From Bacillota bacterium (GTDB taxonomy: Bacteria > Bacillota > Clostridia > Clostridiales > Caloramatoraceae), in assembly GCA_023415335.1 (NCBI GenBank), contig JAEZLD010000091.1, forward strand, positions 1-35,037: a DNA stretch of 35,037 nucleotides. Reading direction: 5' to 3'. The translations under genes and the position numbers were made by a program. The notes beneath the pieces were generated by a model, which was given only the letters and a program-made list of their open reading frames with translations, was not told the DNA's origin and ran no database searches. Every line of letters begins with the position of its first letter. Position 1 is the first letter of the stretch. Of the stretch, positions 8,302-16,106 are shown piece by piece.

Positions 8302-9615
8302 ATGAAAGTTAAGATGAAATGGAGCCGTGCTATACTGATTTCTCTGCCTTTCTTTGCAGTTACGATGTTCTGGCAGGCATATGATTACATCATCCCTCTA
8401 ATACTTTCAAAGCATTACAATTTAGGCATTACCACATATTCCATGATTATGTCCGTCGATAACCTGGTGGCCCTTATCTTCCTACCCCTGTTCGGTGCAC
8501 TATCTGATAAGATTCATGGTAAAATGGGACGTCGCTCCCCTCTTATTCTTTGGGGCACACTTGGTGGGCTAATTGGTATGTTCCTGATGAATTATGCCGA
8601 TGCCAAAGCCGTTGCCGGAGCTGATACTTTTGTATTATTTATGATTGCCCTATGTATCTCCGTTTTTTTCATGAGCCTTTACCGGTCCCCAAGTGCAGCA
8701 CTGGTAGCTGACTGCTTCATCAGGCCTCAGCGTACCAAGGCCAACTCGATTCTTAACTTTATGGGAGCACTAGCTGGTGTGATTTTTTCCATCATGGGAA
8801 AGCGTATGATTTTAATAGAAAATGATGTACCCATATTTACAAAATGCATCTACTTCGTTATTCTGGCTATGATTATTACCACAGCGTTCTACTTCCTCTT
8901 TATGCGTGAGAACCGGTTTGTCAATCAGGTGGTACAGCAAAACGTTGAGCTGGGGCTCATAGATGAAAAGACGGATTCTACGGATAAAACTCCCACAAAA
9001 CTGACTCCAGGGGAAAAGAAAAGTCTGTTCTTTATTTTGGCAGTTGTATTTATGGTATATATAGGTTACAACGGATATGGCACCCACTACACCAATTACC
9101 TGGTGTCCTATCTTGGTAAGTCAGCCTCCTGGACAACTCCCTACCTGCTACGCGTGCTGCTGACAATGATTTTCATGGTTCCTGCAGCAATGGTTGCCTC
9201 AAAGATTGGAAGAAAAAAGAGCGCAATCATTGGTTGTGCCATTTACTTTGTCGGATTGCTGGGATGCTTTACCGTAACACCAGAAAAAGCAAGCATGCTC
9301 TACATATGGTTCTTTATTATGTCTGTTGGTTTCCCTATGGTTAGTATTAACCTTGGTCCTATGGCAATAGATATTGGAAAGGATAGCGACTCAGGGCGTT
9401 ACATGGGTTACTACTATATAGCTACTACCATTGCCCAGATTATCAGTCCTACCTTTGCAAGCCTTTTCATCAAAGTGTCAGGGTACAAGGTAATCAGTAT
9501 ATATGCTGCAATCGCCGTTCTGGTAGGCTTCGTGTTCTGTTTCTTCATCAAGCATGGTGATGCAAAGCCTGTTATGAAGAATGCAGTTGAAGCGGCAATA
9601 GCAGATAACGACTAA
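8302..9615 (+). CDS. MFS transporter of GPH/SLC45-like type
   Basis: This is a 12-helix major facilitator of 437 aa. The N-terminal part FWQAYDYIIPLILSKHYNLG and the loop ALSDKIHGKMGRRSPLILWG match the glycoside-pentoside-hexuronide / SLC45-like sugar symporter group. A central hydrophilic linker (about 205-240) separates the two six-helix halves. It ends in a short charged tail. AAGGAGG lies about 10 nt before the ATG. As the last gene of the TetR-controlled operon, it probably imports the substrate handled by the phosphodiesterase and esterase, which would be a glycosylated or glycerol-phosphate-containing compound; the substrate cannot be fixed from sequence. A strong hairpin terminator follows. 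Confidence 0.88.
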   Translation: MKVKMKWSRAILISLPFFAVTMFWQAYDYIIPLILSKHYNLGITTYSMIMSVDNLVALIFLPLFGALSDKIHGKMGRRSPLILWGTLGGLIGMFLMNYADAKAVAGADTFVLFMIALCISVFFMSLYRSPSAALVADCFIRPQRTKANSILNFMGALAGVIFSIMGKRMILIENDVPIFTKCIYFVILAMIITTAFYFLFMRENRFVNQVVQQNVELGLIDEKTDSTDKTPTKLTPGEKKSLFFILAVVFMVYIGYNGYGTHYTNYLVSYLGKSASWTTPYLLRVLLTMIFMVPAAMVASKIGRKKSAIIGCAIYFVGLLGCFTVTPEKASMLYIWFFIMSVGFPMVSINLGPMAIDIGKDSDSGRYMGYYYIATTIAQIISPTFASLFIKVSGYKVISIYAAIAVLVGFVFCFFIKHGDAKPVMKNAVEAAIADND

Positions 9616-9663
9616 ATACTGCTGGGTATACAATTATAAGAAAATTTATCCTCCAATCAACCT

Positions 9664-9700
9664 TAAAAGGCACATGGTTTGTCCCATGTGCCTTTTATGT
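9664..9700 (+). terminator. Bidirectional terminator between the transporter and cotH
   Basis: TAAAAGGCACATGG (9664-9677) pairs perfectly with CCATGTGCCTTTTA (9684-9697) around TTTGTC. The 14-bp stem with A/T ends sits between two convergent genes and can act in both directions. Confidence 0.85.
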
Positions 9701-9719
9701 CTTTACATATATACTGTTC

Positions 9720-11804
9720 CTACCCTCGTCTTCTCTTATACAGAACTGCAAAAACCAGGCCTCCTGAAAGAACAAGTATGGATGAGCCTAAGAGAAGCAA
9801 TGTATTAGAATCCAGTCCTCCTGTTTCTCCTGGCATATCCTCAGGCATGCCCTGTGGATTTCCAGGAAAGCCTCCTCCTCCCTGCTGCCCTGAAGGGTTT
9901 CTTCCAGAGTCATTCCCATCAGGCCTCTGCATTCCTCCCTGAGGAAAGCCTCCCTGAGGAAAGCCTTGCTGGGGCGTGCTTTGTCCAGGCTGGTTTTCCT
10001 GCTGCTGGCTGTTACCCTGCCCAGGCTGGGGGAATGTACCCTGCTGACCAGTATTTTCACCAGAATTACCTCCCGGCGGCGTTTGCTGTGATGGAGCACT
10101 ATTACCTGTACCCTGGGTCCCCCCTGTCTGCCCCTGATTTCCGTTCATTCCTCCAGGTCCCATGCCCTTTCCCATGCTGCCCATATCGGTGATTGTAATA
10201 GAGGACGCATCTATCAGTGATGAAGTATCTGCCTTCTGTCCATCGCTTGTGGATGGGATAGTACCATTAAGCTGGCCATTAACGCTTTCTGCACGGAGCA
10301 GGCAGAATTCCTTTAATGTAGAAATTCCGGTTTCAAACTCCTCATAGGTACAGAATTTTGTTGGGTCCTTTTCAACATAGGGTGAAATCATTTTCTCTAC
10401 AGATGTAATCTTTTTTTCAAAATACCCGCTGTCAAAGTAGCTGGTAATGAACTCCTGGAAATACTGATGGTATAGCTCAGTATACTCTTCATTATTGAAT
10501 ATCCATGCCAGCATAGGACGGGAATCAACAGTGCCGCCGGATACAGGGGTATCTATAGGGTAATTAACAAGGCTTGTTGCATCAGAGGACTGGAAGCCTC
10601 CAAATGCAAGGTTGTAATCCCATGGTATCATGGACAACTGGCCATCCTTTTCATAAAGGTAATAGTTATGGATCATAGACCCTGTATAGCTATCGAAATT
10701 AACTACAAAGTTGTGGACTACAAAGTATCGTATAACCTCATCCACGTCCACTATATCCTCTATATCCGAGTTTTCATTAAGCTTCTTGAGGGATGCAATA
10801 AGCCTTTCCTTACCAGCAGATGATATATCTGTTTTAGCATTATCAAATATATTTGAGTAGCTGTCATAATCATCATCAGAGTAAATCAGGGAGACGTCGC
10901 TGCTTCCCTTTACTCCTCCCATATTCCCATTTCCAGGCATATTCCCTCCCCAGTTATCAGGGGGAGTCGTGCCGCCATCCTGCTGCCATGGAGGGGTGCC
11001 GCCAGGAAAGTTTCCATCAGGCCTCTGGAGCCCTCCCTGGGGAAAGCCCTGCTGTGGCGTACTCTGTCCAGACTGGTTGCCCTGCTGGTTTTGGCTGTTC
11101 TCCTGAGTGGAGTCTTCTCCATTTTGGTTGTCTTTAAAATCGTCCATGTTAAAACCGTCGCCATTTCCTCTGCCGCCGCCCATGCTTACGCTGTCAGGCT
11201 TGTAAAGCTCTCCATAGTCGTCTCCATAATTGCGCTCAAGGAAGCTGTCCTCAACACCCTCTACAGCCAGGTAAAAGCCCCAGTCCTCTCCATTTACTGT
11301 TATATATACATAGCTGCAAAGAGGGCTGTCCACTCCAAAATAGCTCATCATCTGATAGGAAAGGTAATCCTTCATATAGGTGTTATCCTGTATAATGTTA
11401 TTCAGGCTTAGCTTATCCAAGCCATAATAGGTTTTATTATCAATATAACGGTCAAATTCCACTTTAAAGCTGTATCTGCCATTCCCATAGGCTGAAACCG
11501 AGCTCAGGGAGGTATTCCCCTTAGCACGTATGCCTACCTTCTTATATGCCTCATTGTCTATGACAACTGTACACAGGGAATACTCTTCGTTTTCACAGGA
11601 CTCTATGAACCCGTCCCAGTCATCCATTTGAATGTCTATTGTGTGCACCCTTGAGGAGTCAAACAGCTTATCCTCATATCCTAACGAAGACCTTGAAGCT
11701 GCCTGGATACCCAATGCACTGCCGTTCATAAACACTATTGTCAGAATCAGCATAAGGGAAAGGCATACACAGCATATACGGTCAATATACCTGTGCTTTG
11801 ACAT
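9720..11804 (-). CDS. CotH kinase family protein, secreted and membrane-tethered, with two low-complexity segments
   Basis: This is a 694-aa exported protein related to the spore-coat kinase CotH. An N-terminal signal/anchor covers residues 10-36 (LSLMLILTIVFMNGSALGIQA). The CotH fold follows: YGLDKLSLNNIIQD, YVYITVNGEDWGFYLAVE, then HNYYLYEKDGQLSMIPWDYN, whose DYN/DLD-type motif is expected to bind metal and ATP. Two Gly/Pro/Gln/Asn-rich tracts (about 205-300 and 545-665) share the segment QSTPQQGFPQGG, a probable internal duplication; the first tract interrupts the kinase domain. A C-terminal hydrophobic helix and YKRRRG tail anchor the protein; no LPXTG is seen. GGGGGAG precedes the ATG. 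It is the last gene after the VTC and DUF4956 genes. Kinase activity is inferred from CotH; the substrates are unknown. Confidence 0.88.
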   Translation of the reverse strand: MSKHRYIDRICCVCLSLMLILTIVFMNGSALGIQAASRSSLGYEDKLFDSSRVHTIDIQMDDWDGFIESCENEEYSLCTVVIDNEAYKKVGIRAKGNTSLSSVSAYGNGRYSFKVEFDRYIDNKTYYGLDKLSLNNIIQDNTYMKDYLSYQMMSYFGVDSPLCSYVYITVNGEDWGFYLAVEGVEDSFLERNYGDDYGELYKPDSVSMGGGRGNGDGFNMDDFKDNQNGEDSTQENSQNQQGNQSGQSTPQQGFPQGGLQRPDGNFPGGTPPWQQDGGTTPPDNWGGNMPGNGNMGGVKGSSDVSLIYSDDDYDSYSNIFDNAKTDISSAGKERLIASLKKLNENSDIEDIVDVDEVIRYFVVHNFVVNFDSYTGSMIHNYYLYEKDGQLSMIPWDYNLAFGGFQSSDATSLVNYPIDTPVSGGTVDSRPMLAWIFNNEEYTELYHQYFQEFITSYFDSGYFEKKITSVEKMISPYVEKDPTKFCTYEEFETGISTLKEFCLLRAESVNGQLNGTIPSTSDGQKADTSSLIDASSITITDMGSMGKGMGPGGMNGNQGQTGGTQGTGNSAPSQQTPPGGNSGENTGQQGTFPQPGQGNSQQQENQPGQSTPQQGFPQGGFPQGGMQRPDGNDSGRNPSGQQGGGGFPGNPQGMPEDMPGETGGLDSNTLLLLGSSILVLSGGLVFAVLYKRRRG
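9798..10190 (-). repeat. Gly/Pro/Gln-rich low-complexity coding tract (copy B)
   Basis: This part of the CotH-family gene encodes GGNSGENTGQQGTFPQPGQ-like sequence, with tandem GFPQGG units and QSTPQQGFPQGG. It resembles a second tract at about 10904-11192 at both DNA and protein level, including MQRPDGN against LQRPDGN. It probably forms a flexible spacer between the kinase and the C-terminal anchor. Confidence 0.7.
10904..11192 (-). repeat. Gly/Pro/Gln/Asn-rich low-complexity coding tract (copy A)
   Basis: This is the first low-complexity tract of the CotH-family protein (about residues 205-300). It contains QSTPQQGFPQGG followed by LQRPDGNFPGG, nearly the same as copy B. It sits inside the kinase fold, between the two conserved CotH blocks. 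Confidence 0.7.
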
Positions 11805-11815
11805 ACTGCTCCCCC

Positions 11816-12490
11816 TTAGCCTATATAATCTCCATTGTAGCTGACGAGAACTGCACTATTAACTCCGCCAATCTCAGAAAGGGAATTCACGAAATCAGTA
11901 TTATCGTCCTTCAGACGCACCTCCATATTCAGCTCAACATTCCCCTTTTGTGCAGATTTGCTTTTAACCACACATTTTACAACCTGCTTTTTTATGAATT
12001 CCATGGCCGCCTGCTCACTGCTGTGGTCTGTGCAGCTTAATACGATTATATACGGATTGGTATGGGATTTCCTGTTGACAAAAATCAGAAGAACTATGCC
12101 TATAATTACGCTTCCAAATACGGCTAATGGTATCATTCCTGCAGCAAGCACTATTCCTGCAGCAATGGACCAGAAAAGAAATGCTATGTCCAAAGGTTCC
12201 TTGATTGCTGTCCTGAAACGGACGATTGAAAGGGCGCCTACCATTCCAAGTGAAAGCACTACATTAGATACAACTGCCAGGATTACAAGGGTGGTTATCA
12301 TTGTCAGTGCAATAAGGGTTACTCCAAAACTGGAGGAATACATGACCCCTGAATAGGTCTTTTTATATACGTAGAAAATGAACATGCCTAGTCCGAAGGC
12401 AAGCACCAATGCCAGTACCATATCAATGGGGGAAACACTGTTAATATTCTCTAAAAAATTCGATTTAAAAATATCTTTAAGTGTAGTCAT
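11816..12490 (-). CDS. DUF4956 domain membrane protein
   Basis: This is a 224-aa protein with three or four membrane helices in residues 20-155 and a soluble C-terminal domain of about 70 residues. The central block GALSIVRFRTAIKEPLDIAF is the DUF4956 hallmark. The C-terminal part (VELNMEVRLKDDNTDFVNSL, ending in VSYNGDYIG) resembles a small ferredoxin-like sensing or regulatory fold (weak inference). AGGAG lies 9-10 nt before the ATG. The gene is 36 nt downstream of the VTC-domain gene and 11 nt upstream of cotH. DUF4956 genes are often found next to VTC and CotH genes in Firmicutes and Actinobacteria, so it probably forms the membrane part of that system; its biochemical role is not established. 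Confidence 0.88.
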   Translation of the reverse strand: MTTLKDIFKSNFLENINSVSPIDMVLALVLAFGLGMFIFYVYKKTYSGVMYSSSFGVTLIALTMITTLVILAVVSNVVLSLGMVGALSIVRFRTAIKEPLDIAFLFWSIAAGIVLAAGMIPLAVFGSVIIGIVLLIFVNRKSHTNPYIIVLSCTDHSSEQAAMEFIKKQVVKCVVKSKSAQKGNVELNMEVRLKDDNTDFVNSLSEIGGVNSAVLVSYNGDYIG

Positions 12491-12526
12491 TTTTCTATCT
12501 CCTATCTTAAATTATAATGTATAGTT

Positions 12527-13198
12527 CTAGCCGTAAATCCGGCAGGCCGCATATTTGGAGAATGCCCCTGCACGCCTTCCTTCCAACTGAATAGCATCCT
12601 GTATAACATCTGGAAGAAAATTGTCCCACTTAACCTCAAGAATTATTATGGGTGTTCCTACAGGAACCGTAACACAATTGGGGCTTAAAAAATCTGTACG
12701 GGCTAAACCGGTGCGTATGTTATAGTCAAGGGTAATACGCACATTGCCGGGGGAATACGCAAAGGCTTCCCTTGTGTAATCTACAATGGTCTTTGGCCTG
12801 AGGCACTGGGACAGGATCTTACTGTAAAGCTCTTTTACCAGCATCTCATTACTTTCACGCATCCACTCATAGTCCCCGTCAACAATTGCCTGTGCCTGCT
12901 TTTCAGCTATGGCTGCGCTCTGTTTATTTCCAAGTCCGTTTATTTTAGTCTTCTTCTCAAGCCGTATAAAGGATTTGTCTCCGTTATAATAACGTATTCT
13001 GAATTTTTCACGTTTATTTACACCGTCAATTTTCTCCCTGAGGGCTTTATCCTGCCAATTATCAAAATACAAGCTGCGGATTTCGTATTTTCCATTAATT
13101 GAATTAGGGTCCATTCCCGCGACAGCCCGGAGCCTTTGACGGATAATCAATAAATCAGAAAAGCTGATTTCGTGTTTCCACTCATGCCGGAAGTCCAT
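12527..13198 (-). CDS. VTC-domain polyphosphate polymerase-like protein
   Basis: This is a 223-aa soluble protein with a VTC/polyphosphate polymerase fold (CYTH-related tunnel enzyme). Conserved charged residues alternate along beta strands as expected: K8 in EWKHEIS, R41 in YEIRSLYFD, R67 and R69 in KFRIRYY, E81-K83 in RLEKKTKING, R154 in RITLDYN, and E188/K190 in IILEVKWDN. In yeast Vtc4 this fold polymerises ATP gamma-phosphate into polyphosphate. An in-frame ATG at 13294 would add 32 residues without conserved features and would overlap the preceding terminator; AAAGGAG before the ATG at 13198 decides the start. First gene of the VTC-DUF4956-CotH operon. Codon use is rich in CGN and ATT/ATC, unlike most of the window. 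Confidence 0.88.
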   Translation of the reverse strand: MDFRHEWKHEISFSDLLIIRQRLRAVAGMDPNSINGKYEIRSLYFDNWQDKALREKIDGVNKREKFRIRYYNGDKSFIRLEKKTKINGLGNKQSAAIAEKQAQAIVDGDYEWMRESNEMLVKELYSKILSQCLRPKTIVDYTREAFAYSPGNVRITLDYNIRTGLARTDFLSPNCVTVPVGTPIIILEVKWDNFLPDVIQDAIQLEGRRAGAFSKYAACRIYG

Positions 13199-13228
13199 AA
13201 ATTCACTCCTTTCCTTGTTTATATCCCT

Positions 13229-13234
13229 ATTATA
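13229..13234 (-). promoter_or_regulatory. Possible -10 box of the VTC-DUF4956-cotH operon
   Basis: A perfect TATAAT on the minus strand, 31 nt upstream of the ATG at 13198, in the only gap between the upstream terminator and the VTC gene. I do not see a good -35 at the right distance, so the promoter may need an activator or another sigma factor. Confidence 0.35.
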
Positions 13235-13293
13235 ATGCGTCTTCCTTAGTTGAAGTTTAAAAATAAAATGATTACAAGTAGAATACGGCAACA

Positions 13294-13338
13294 TAAAAAA
13301 CCCTCTGCCAGAAGCAAGGCTTCTTCCAGAGGGTTTTT
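13294..13338 (-). terminator. Terminator of the marR-degV-GNAT operon
   Basis: AAAAACCCTCTG (13296-13307) pairs with CAGAGGGTTTTT (13327-13338), with a second paired segment CAGAAG/CTTCTT inside. On the minus strand the stem ends in a T-run (TTTTTTATG). It separates the six-gene operon from the VTC operon. Confidence 0.88.
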
Positions 13339-13382
13339 AATAATACTTACTTATTTTTTCTGTAATTACAGCTGAACCTTAT

Positions 13383-14264
13383 TTATGCATGAGACAATAT
13401 GGGGAATATAAGATTGTTTTTCTCTATTACCTCCAGTGCTTCTCCTTGTATGAAGAAGTTGGTATCCTCAGCCAGATAAGGCTCCTTTTCGTAGCTTTCA
13501 TCATCTATAGGCGGGAATCCCAGGACAACCTTTTCTGTTCCCTCTCCAAAGGCTTCTATAACCGCCTCCAGGTCTATCCTGTGGTCTGATATGACCTGGT
13601 GTAGTAGAAGAGTATTATCATGTATTTCTCCAACTGCATAGGCATCCTGATCCTCACAGTAATAAACCATATCTATCATAGGTCCCATGAGATAGAAGCC
13701 ATAAAGTCCATAATTATCCATTGTAAGCCTGTCATTGGGATATATGCTTCTTATGACTCTAAATAGTGCTTCCCTGCTTTCATTATCCTTCATATCAACC
13801 TTGCGGATAGTTCTTGGCTTGCCCGGGAAATATACATTTTTGCTGCAGCGGTACTCTCTCCCCCTTACAAAGCCGAACTTAGGATAAAAGTCTGTTACTC
13901 CGTCGTTGGCGAAAAGATATATTCCCTCACATTTATTCTTATACTCTGAAACAACCCTTTCCATAAGGTAGCGGCTTAAGCCCTGATTCCTGTATTCCTT
14001 ATCTGTCATGACCGTACCCAGCTGTATATACCTTTTTTTAACTCCATCCACATAGAAATCCATAAGGTTTACGGATACATTAGCCACTATCCTGCCGCTA
14101 TCCATTATAGAACATGGGATATATTTTTCACCCCAGAAACCGTTTTCATAGTAATCCACGAAGTTAAAGCCAAATACCCTCTCCGTAAGAAGGTTGAAGC
14201 TTTGTCTAAGCTCATTATCATCCTTAAAGTTAGTTACGTATTCATATGCCCTTCCAAGGTTCAT
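13383..14264 (-). CDS. GNAT family N-acetyltransferase (Eis-like architecture)
   Basis: This is a 293-aa acetyl-CoA-dependent acyltransferase. The GNAT core occupies about residues 20-140, with the acetyl-CoA-binding motif A at VMTDKEYRNQGLSRYLMERVV (about 82-102), where R-N-Q-G-L-S is the pyrophosphate loop. It is followed by YLFANDGVTDFYPKFGF, typical of motif B. The C-terminal half (about 150-293) has no clear motif and may be a second, degenerate GNAT or a sterol-carrier-like domain, as in Eis-type enzymes. AAGGAAGG lies 8 nt before the ATG. It is the last gene of the operon that begins with marR and ends at the hairpin at 13294-13338. The substrate is unknown. Confidence 0.82.
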   Translation of the reverse strand: MNLGRAYEYVTNFKDDNELRQSFNLLTERVFGFNFVDYYENGFWGEKYIPCSIMDSGRIVANVSVNLMDFYVDGVKKRYIQLGTVMTDKEYRNQGLSRYLMERVVSEYKNKCEGIYLFANDGVTDFYPKFGFVRGREYRCSKNVYFPGKPRTIRKVDMKDNESREALFRVIRSIYPNDRLTMDNYGLYGFYLMGPMIDMVYYCEDQDAYAVGEIHDNTLLLHQVISDHRIDLEAVIEAFGEGTEKVVLGFPPIDDESYEKEPYLAEDTNFFIQGEALEVIEKNNLIFPILSHA

Positions 14265-14290
14265 ATTATGTACCTTCCTTCTGCTATTCT

Positions 14291-14863
14291 TCAGCTGCAG
14301 GCTTTACCTTCTTCAATCTTACTAAGGGTTTCCATATCTATCTGCTTTCTCAGTTTCTTTAAATATTCTGAAAAGCTCATGTTGTCCTGCCCATAGGTAA
14401 GCTGAAGCTCATACTCAAGTGGCAGCCAGGTTGAAATATCTGCCTCATTATGCTGTATTATGGCCTCAAGCCTGTCTAACGCCTTATACAGCTTTGCCTC
14501 CACTGTTTCCAAGGCATCCATCTCAGCATAAAGCTCCCTAAGCTCACTGCCGTATGGCTGTGGAAGAGCTTCTGCCCACTCTTCCAGCATTGTTCTCTCT
14601 ATTTCCTCATGCTTATCAGTCTTTTCGAAGGAAGGTATATCCCCTGTAAAGGCTTCCCCCAGGTCATGTACTATACACATTCGTATGACCTTATCAATAT
14701 CAGCCTCAGGAAACTCATCCCTTATAAACATAGCCATAAGTGTAAGCCTCCAGCTATGCTCTGCAACACTTTCATGGCGACCCGAGGAGGTATAGGAATG
14801 TCTGGTATTATTTTTAAGCTTTTCACCCAGATTTATAAGTTCAAGATAGCTTTTTACATCCAT
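14291..14863 (-). CDS. HD-domain hydrolase, YfbR/HDDC2-like
   Basis: This is a 190-aa metal-dependent phosphohydrolase. The HD ligands are visible: the first histidine region RHESVAEHSWR (H30/H36), the HD doublet H66-D67 in CIVHDLGEAFTGDIP, and a later aspartate in ALDRLEAII. The pattern SVAEHSW plus HDLGE(A)FTGDIP matches the 5'-deoxynucleotidase YfbR / HDDC2 group, which dephosphorylates deoxyribonucleoside monophosphates. GGGGG lies about 11 nt before the ATG. The gap from the ASCH gene is 19 nt and to the next GNAT gene 26 nt. A nucleotide substrate is likely from the family but untested. Confidence 0.85.
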   Translation of the reverse strand: MDVKSYLELINLGEKLKNNTRHSYTSSGRHESVAEHSWRLTLMAMFIRDEFPEADIDKVIRMCIVHDLGEAFTGDIPSFEKTDKHEEIERTMLEEWAEALPQPYGSELRELYAEMDALETVEAKLYKALDRLEAIIQHNEADISTWLPLEYELQLTYGQDNMSFSEYLKKLRKQIDMETLSKIEEGKACS

Positions 14864-14882
14864 ATAAATAAAATCCCCCTAT

Positions 14883-15338
14883 TTACTCACTGTATATTAC
14901 CTGAAAATCCTCAAATACCACAGGCATGTCAGGATTGAACTGGTATCCCAGTTCCTCGCCTTCCTCAGTAAAGAACCTCCTATGTCCTGCAACCCAGGTT
15001 TCAAGGCATTCGTCCTCTCCTTCCCTACTGCATATTTCAAAGGTCATGTCCTTAAAGGGAAGTATGGTAATCTCTGTGGTTTCTATAACACATCTGGGGG
15101 TCCCTTCCCAGTCTGTAACTATTGATAAGCTGCCCCTCTTAGGAAGCTCCTCTCCTTCAAGTTTAAAGCTTTCCATACTGCTGCAGGTGGCTCTTTTCTT
15201 TCCTTCAAGCACAAGCCTGAGCAGTTCATTGGCCCAGTATTCCGTAAGCTCAAAGTGAAACACACTTGAATACATAAGGTTCTCATCCCTGTTTGTCCTT
15301 TGTAAAAACCTTTCCCAAAAGCTTTTAATTTTATCCAT
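14883..15338 (-). CDS. ASCH domain protein
   Basis: This is a 151-aa small soluble protein made almost entirely of one ASCH domain. Characteristic parts are LVLEGKKRATCSS (residues 41-53), the strand SLSIVTDWEGTPRCVIETTEI and the C-terminal VVFEDFQVIY. ASCH domains resemble PUA domains and bind RNA or nucleosides; some relatives (YqfB-like) are amidohydrolases acting on modified cytidines. AGGAG lies 7 nt before the ATG. The gene is 10 nt after the second GNAT gene and 19 nt before the HD hydrolase gene, so a nucleotide- or RNA-related role shared with the HD protein is plausible but not shown. Confidence 0.88.
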   Translation of the reverse strand: MDKIKSFWERFLQRTNRDENLMYSSVFHFELTEYWANELLRLVLEGKKRATCSSMESFKLEGEELPKRGSLSIVTDWEGTPRCVIETTEITILPFKDMTFEICSREGEDECLETWVAGHRRFFTEEGEELGYQFNPDMPVVFEDFQVIYSE

Positions 15339-15348
15339 CTATGCTCTC

Positions 15349-16047
15349 CTAATACCTAATAAGCCAGTATAGCATATCCTTTGATATCTCAAGACCAAGC
15401 TTTTTCTGCATGGCAAGGGATTTTTCATTATGGGATGCAACCTGTCCAAAGGGCACGTACCCCTTGTCCAGCATAAGGCATATCATGTGCTTTTCCAGCT
15501 CCATACCATAACCACACCTTCTGAACTCTGGGAACACCTCAAGCAGCCCTATGCTGCCCTCCAGCTGGCTGCCTACAAAGCCTATCATTTTTTTATCCTT
15601 CACTCCGACATACAAATTTCCTAGCTCATTTACTTTGCTCAGCTCTTCCTCAGATATCTTATTATAATTCTCCTTTATTACTTCCATCTCCCCAGGTGCT
15701 GGTCTTCTTATCTCCAAGCCCATGGTAATCTCAGGCTTCTGCTCCTTCATGTATACTGCCTGAAAGCATTCAAGCTTGTCTAAAAAATCATGCCTTTTAA
15801 AAGCATACAAGGCCATCTCCTGCTGGTGCACCTCTATAAGCTCTGGCTCCTGAAGGCTATCTATAAGCTTTTTCCCAAGGACCATATCCCTACTTGACAG
15901 CATATAGGCTCCGCTATATCTTTCCTTAAGGAGGACTCCACCTGAAGCTGCATACATAATCTCTGCATTGCCTCTCCTTATAGCTTCCAGCATGTCCATA
16001 TGAAGCAGGGGGTCATGAGATAGGTACTCCATTGCTTTGTTTTTCAT
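15349..16047 (-). CDS. GNAT family acetyltransferase
   Basis: This is a 232-aa protein with a GNAT fold in the C-terminal half. Acetyl-CoA-binding motif: SIGLLEVFPEFRRCGYGMELEKHMI (about 165-190), with R-R-C-G-Y-G as the pyrophosphate loop. This is followed by FGQVASHNEKSLAMQKKLGLEI, the classic N-x-x-S-x-x-x-x-x-K-L-G pattern. The N-terminal half (HDPLLHMDMLEAIRRGNAEI...) resembles the lead domain of GNATs of this type in clostridia. TTG at 16053 is an alternative start, but GAGG is 9 nt from the ATG at 16047 and only 3 nt from the TTG. It is the third gene of the marR operon. The substrate is unknown. Confidence 0.82.
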   Translation of the reverse strand: MKNKAMEYLSHDPLLHMDMLEAIRRGNAEIMYAASGGVLLKERYSGAYMLSSRDMVLGKKLIDSLQEPELIEVHQQEMALYAFKRHDFLDKLECFQAVYMKEQKPEITMGLEIRRPAPGEMEVIKENYNKISEEELSKVNELGNLYVGVKDKKMIGFVGSQLEGSIGLLEVFPEFRRCGYGMELEKHMICLMLDKGYVPFGQVASHNEKSLAMQKKLGLEISKDMLYWLIRY

Positions 16048-16106
16048 TTTCAATCACCTCATTTTCTTAGTTTAAATAGCAAACATACTATACCCTGATT
16101 TTACCA

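Noticed and set aside
9679..11411. Several plus-strand open frames opposite cotH
   Set aside because: They are rich in Pro/Ser/Cys/Leu as expected from the antisense of Gly/Gln-rich codons, lack ribosome binding sites and have no recognisable motif.
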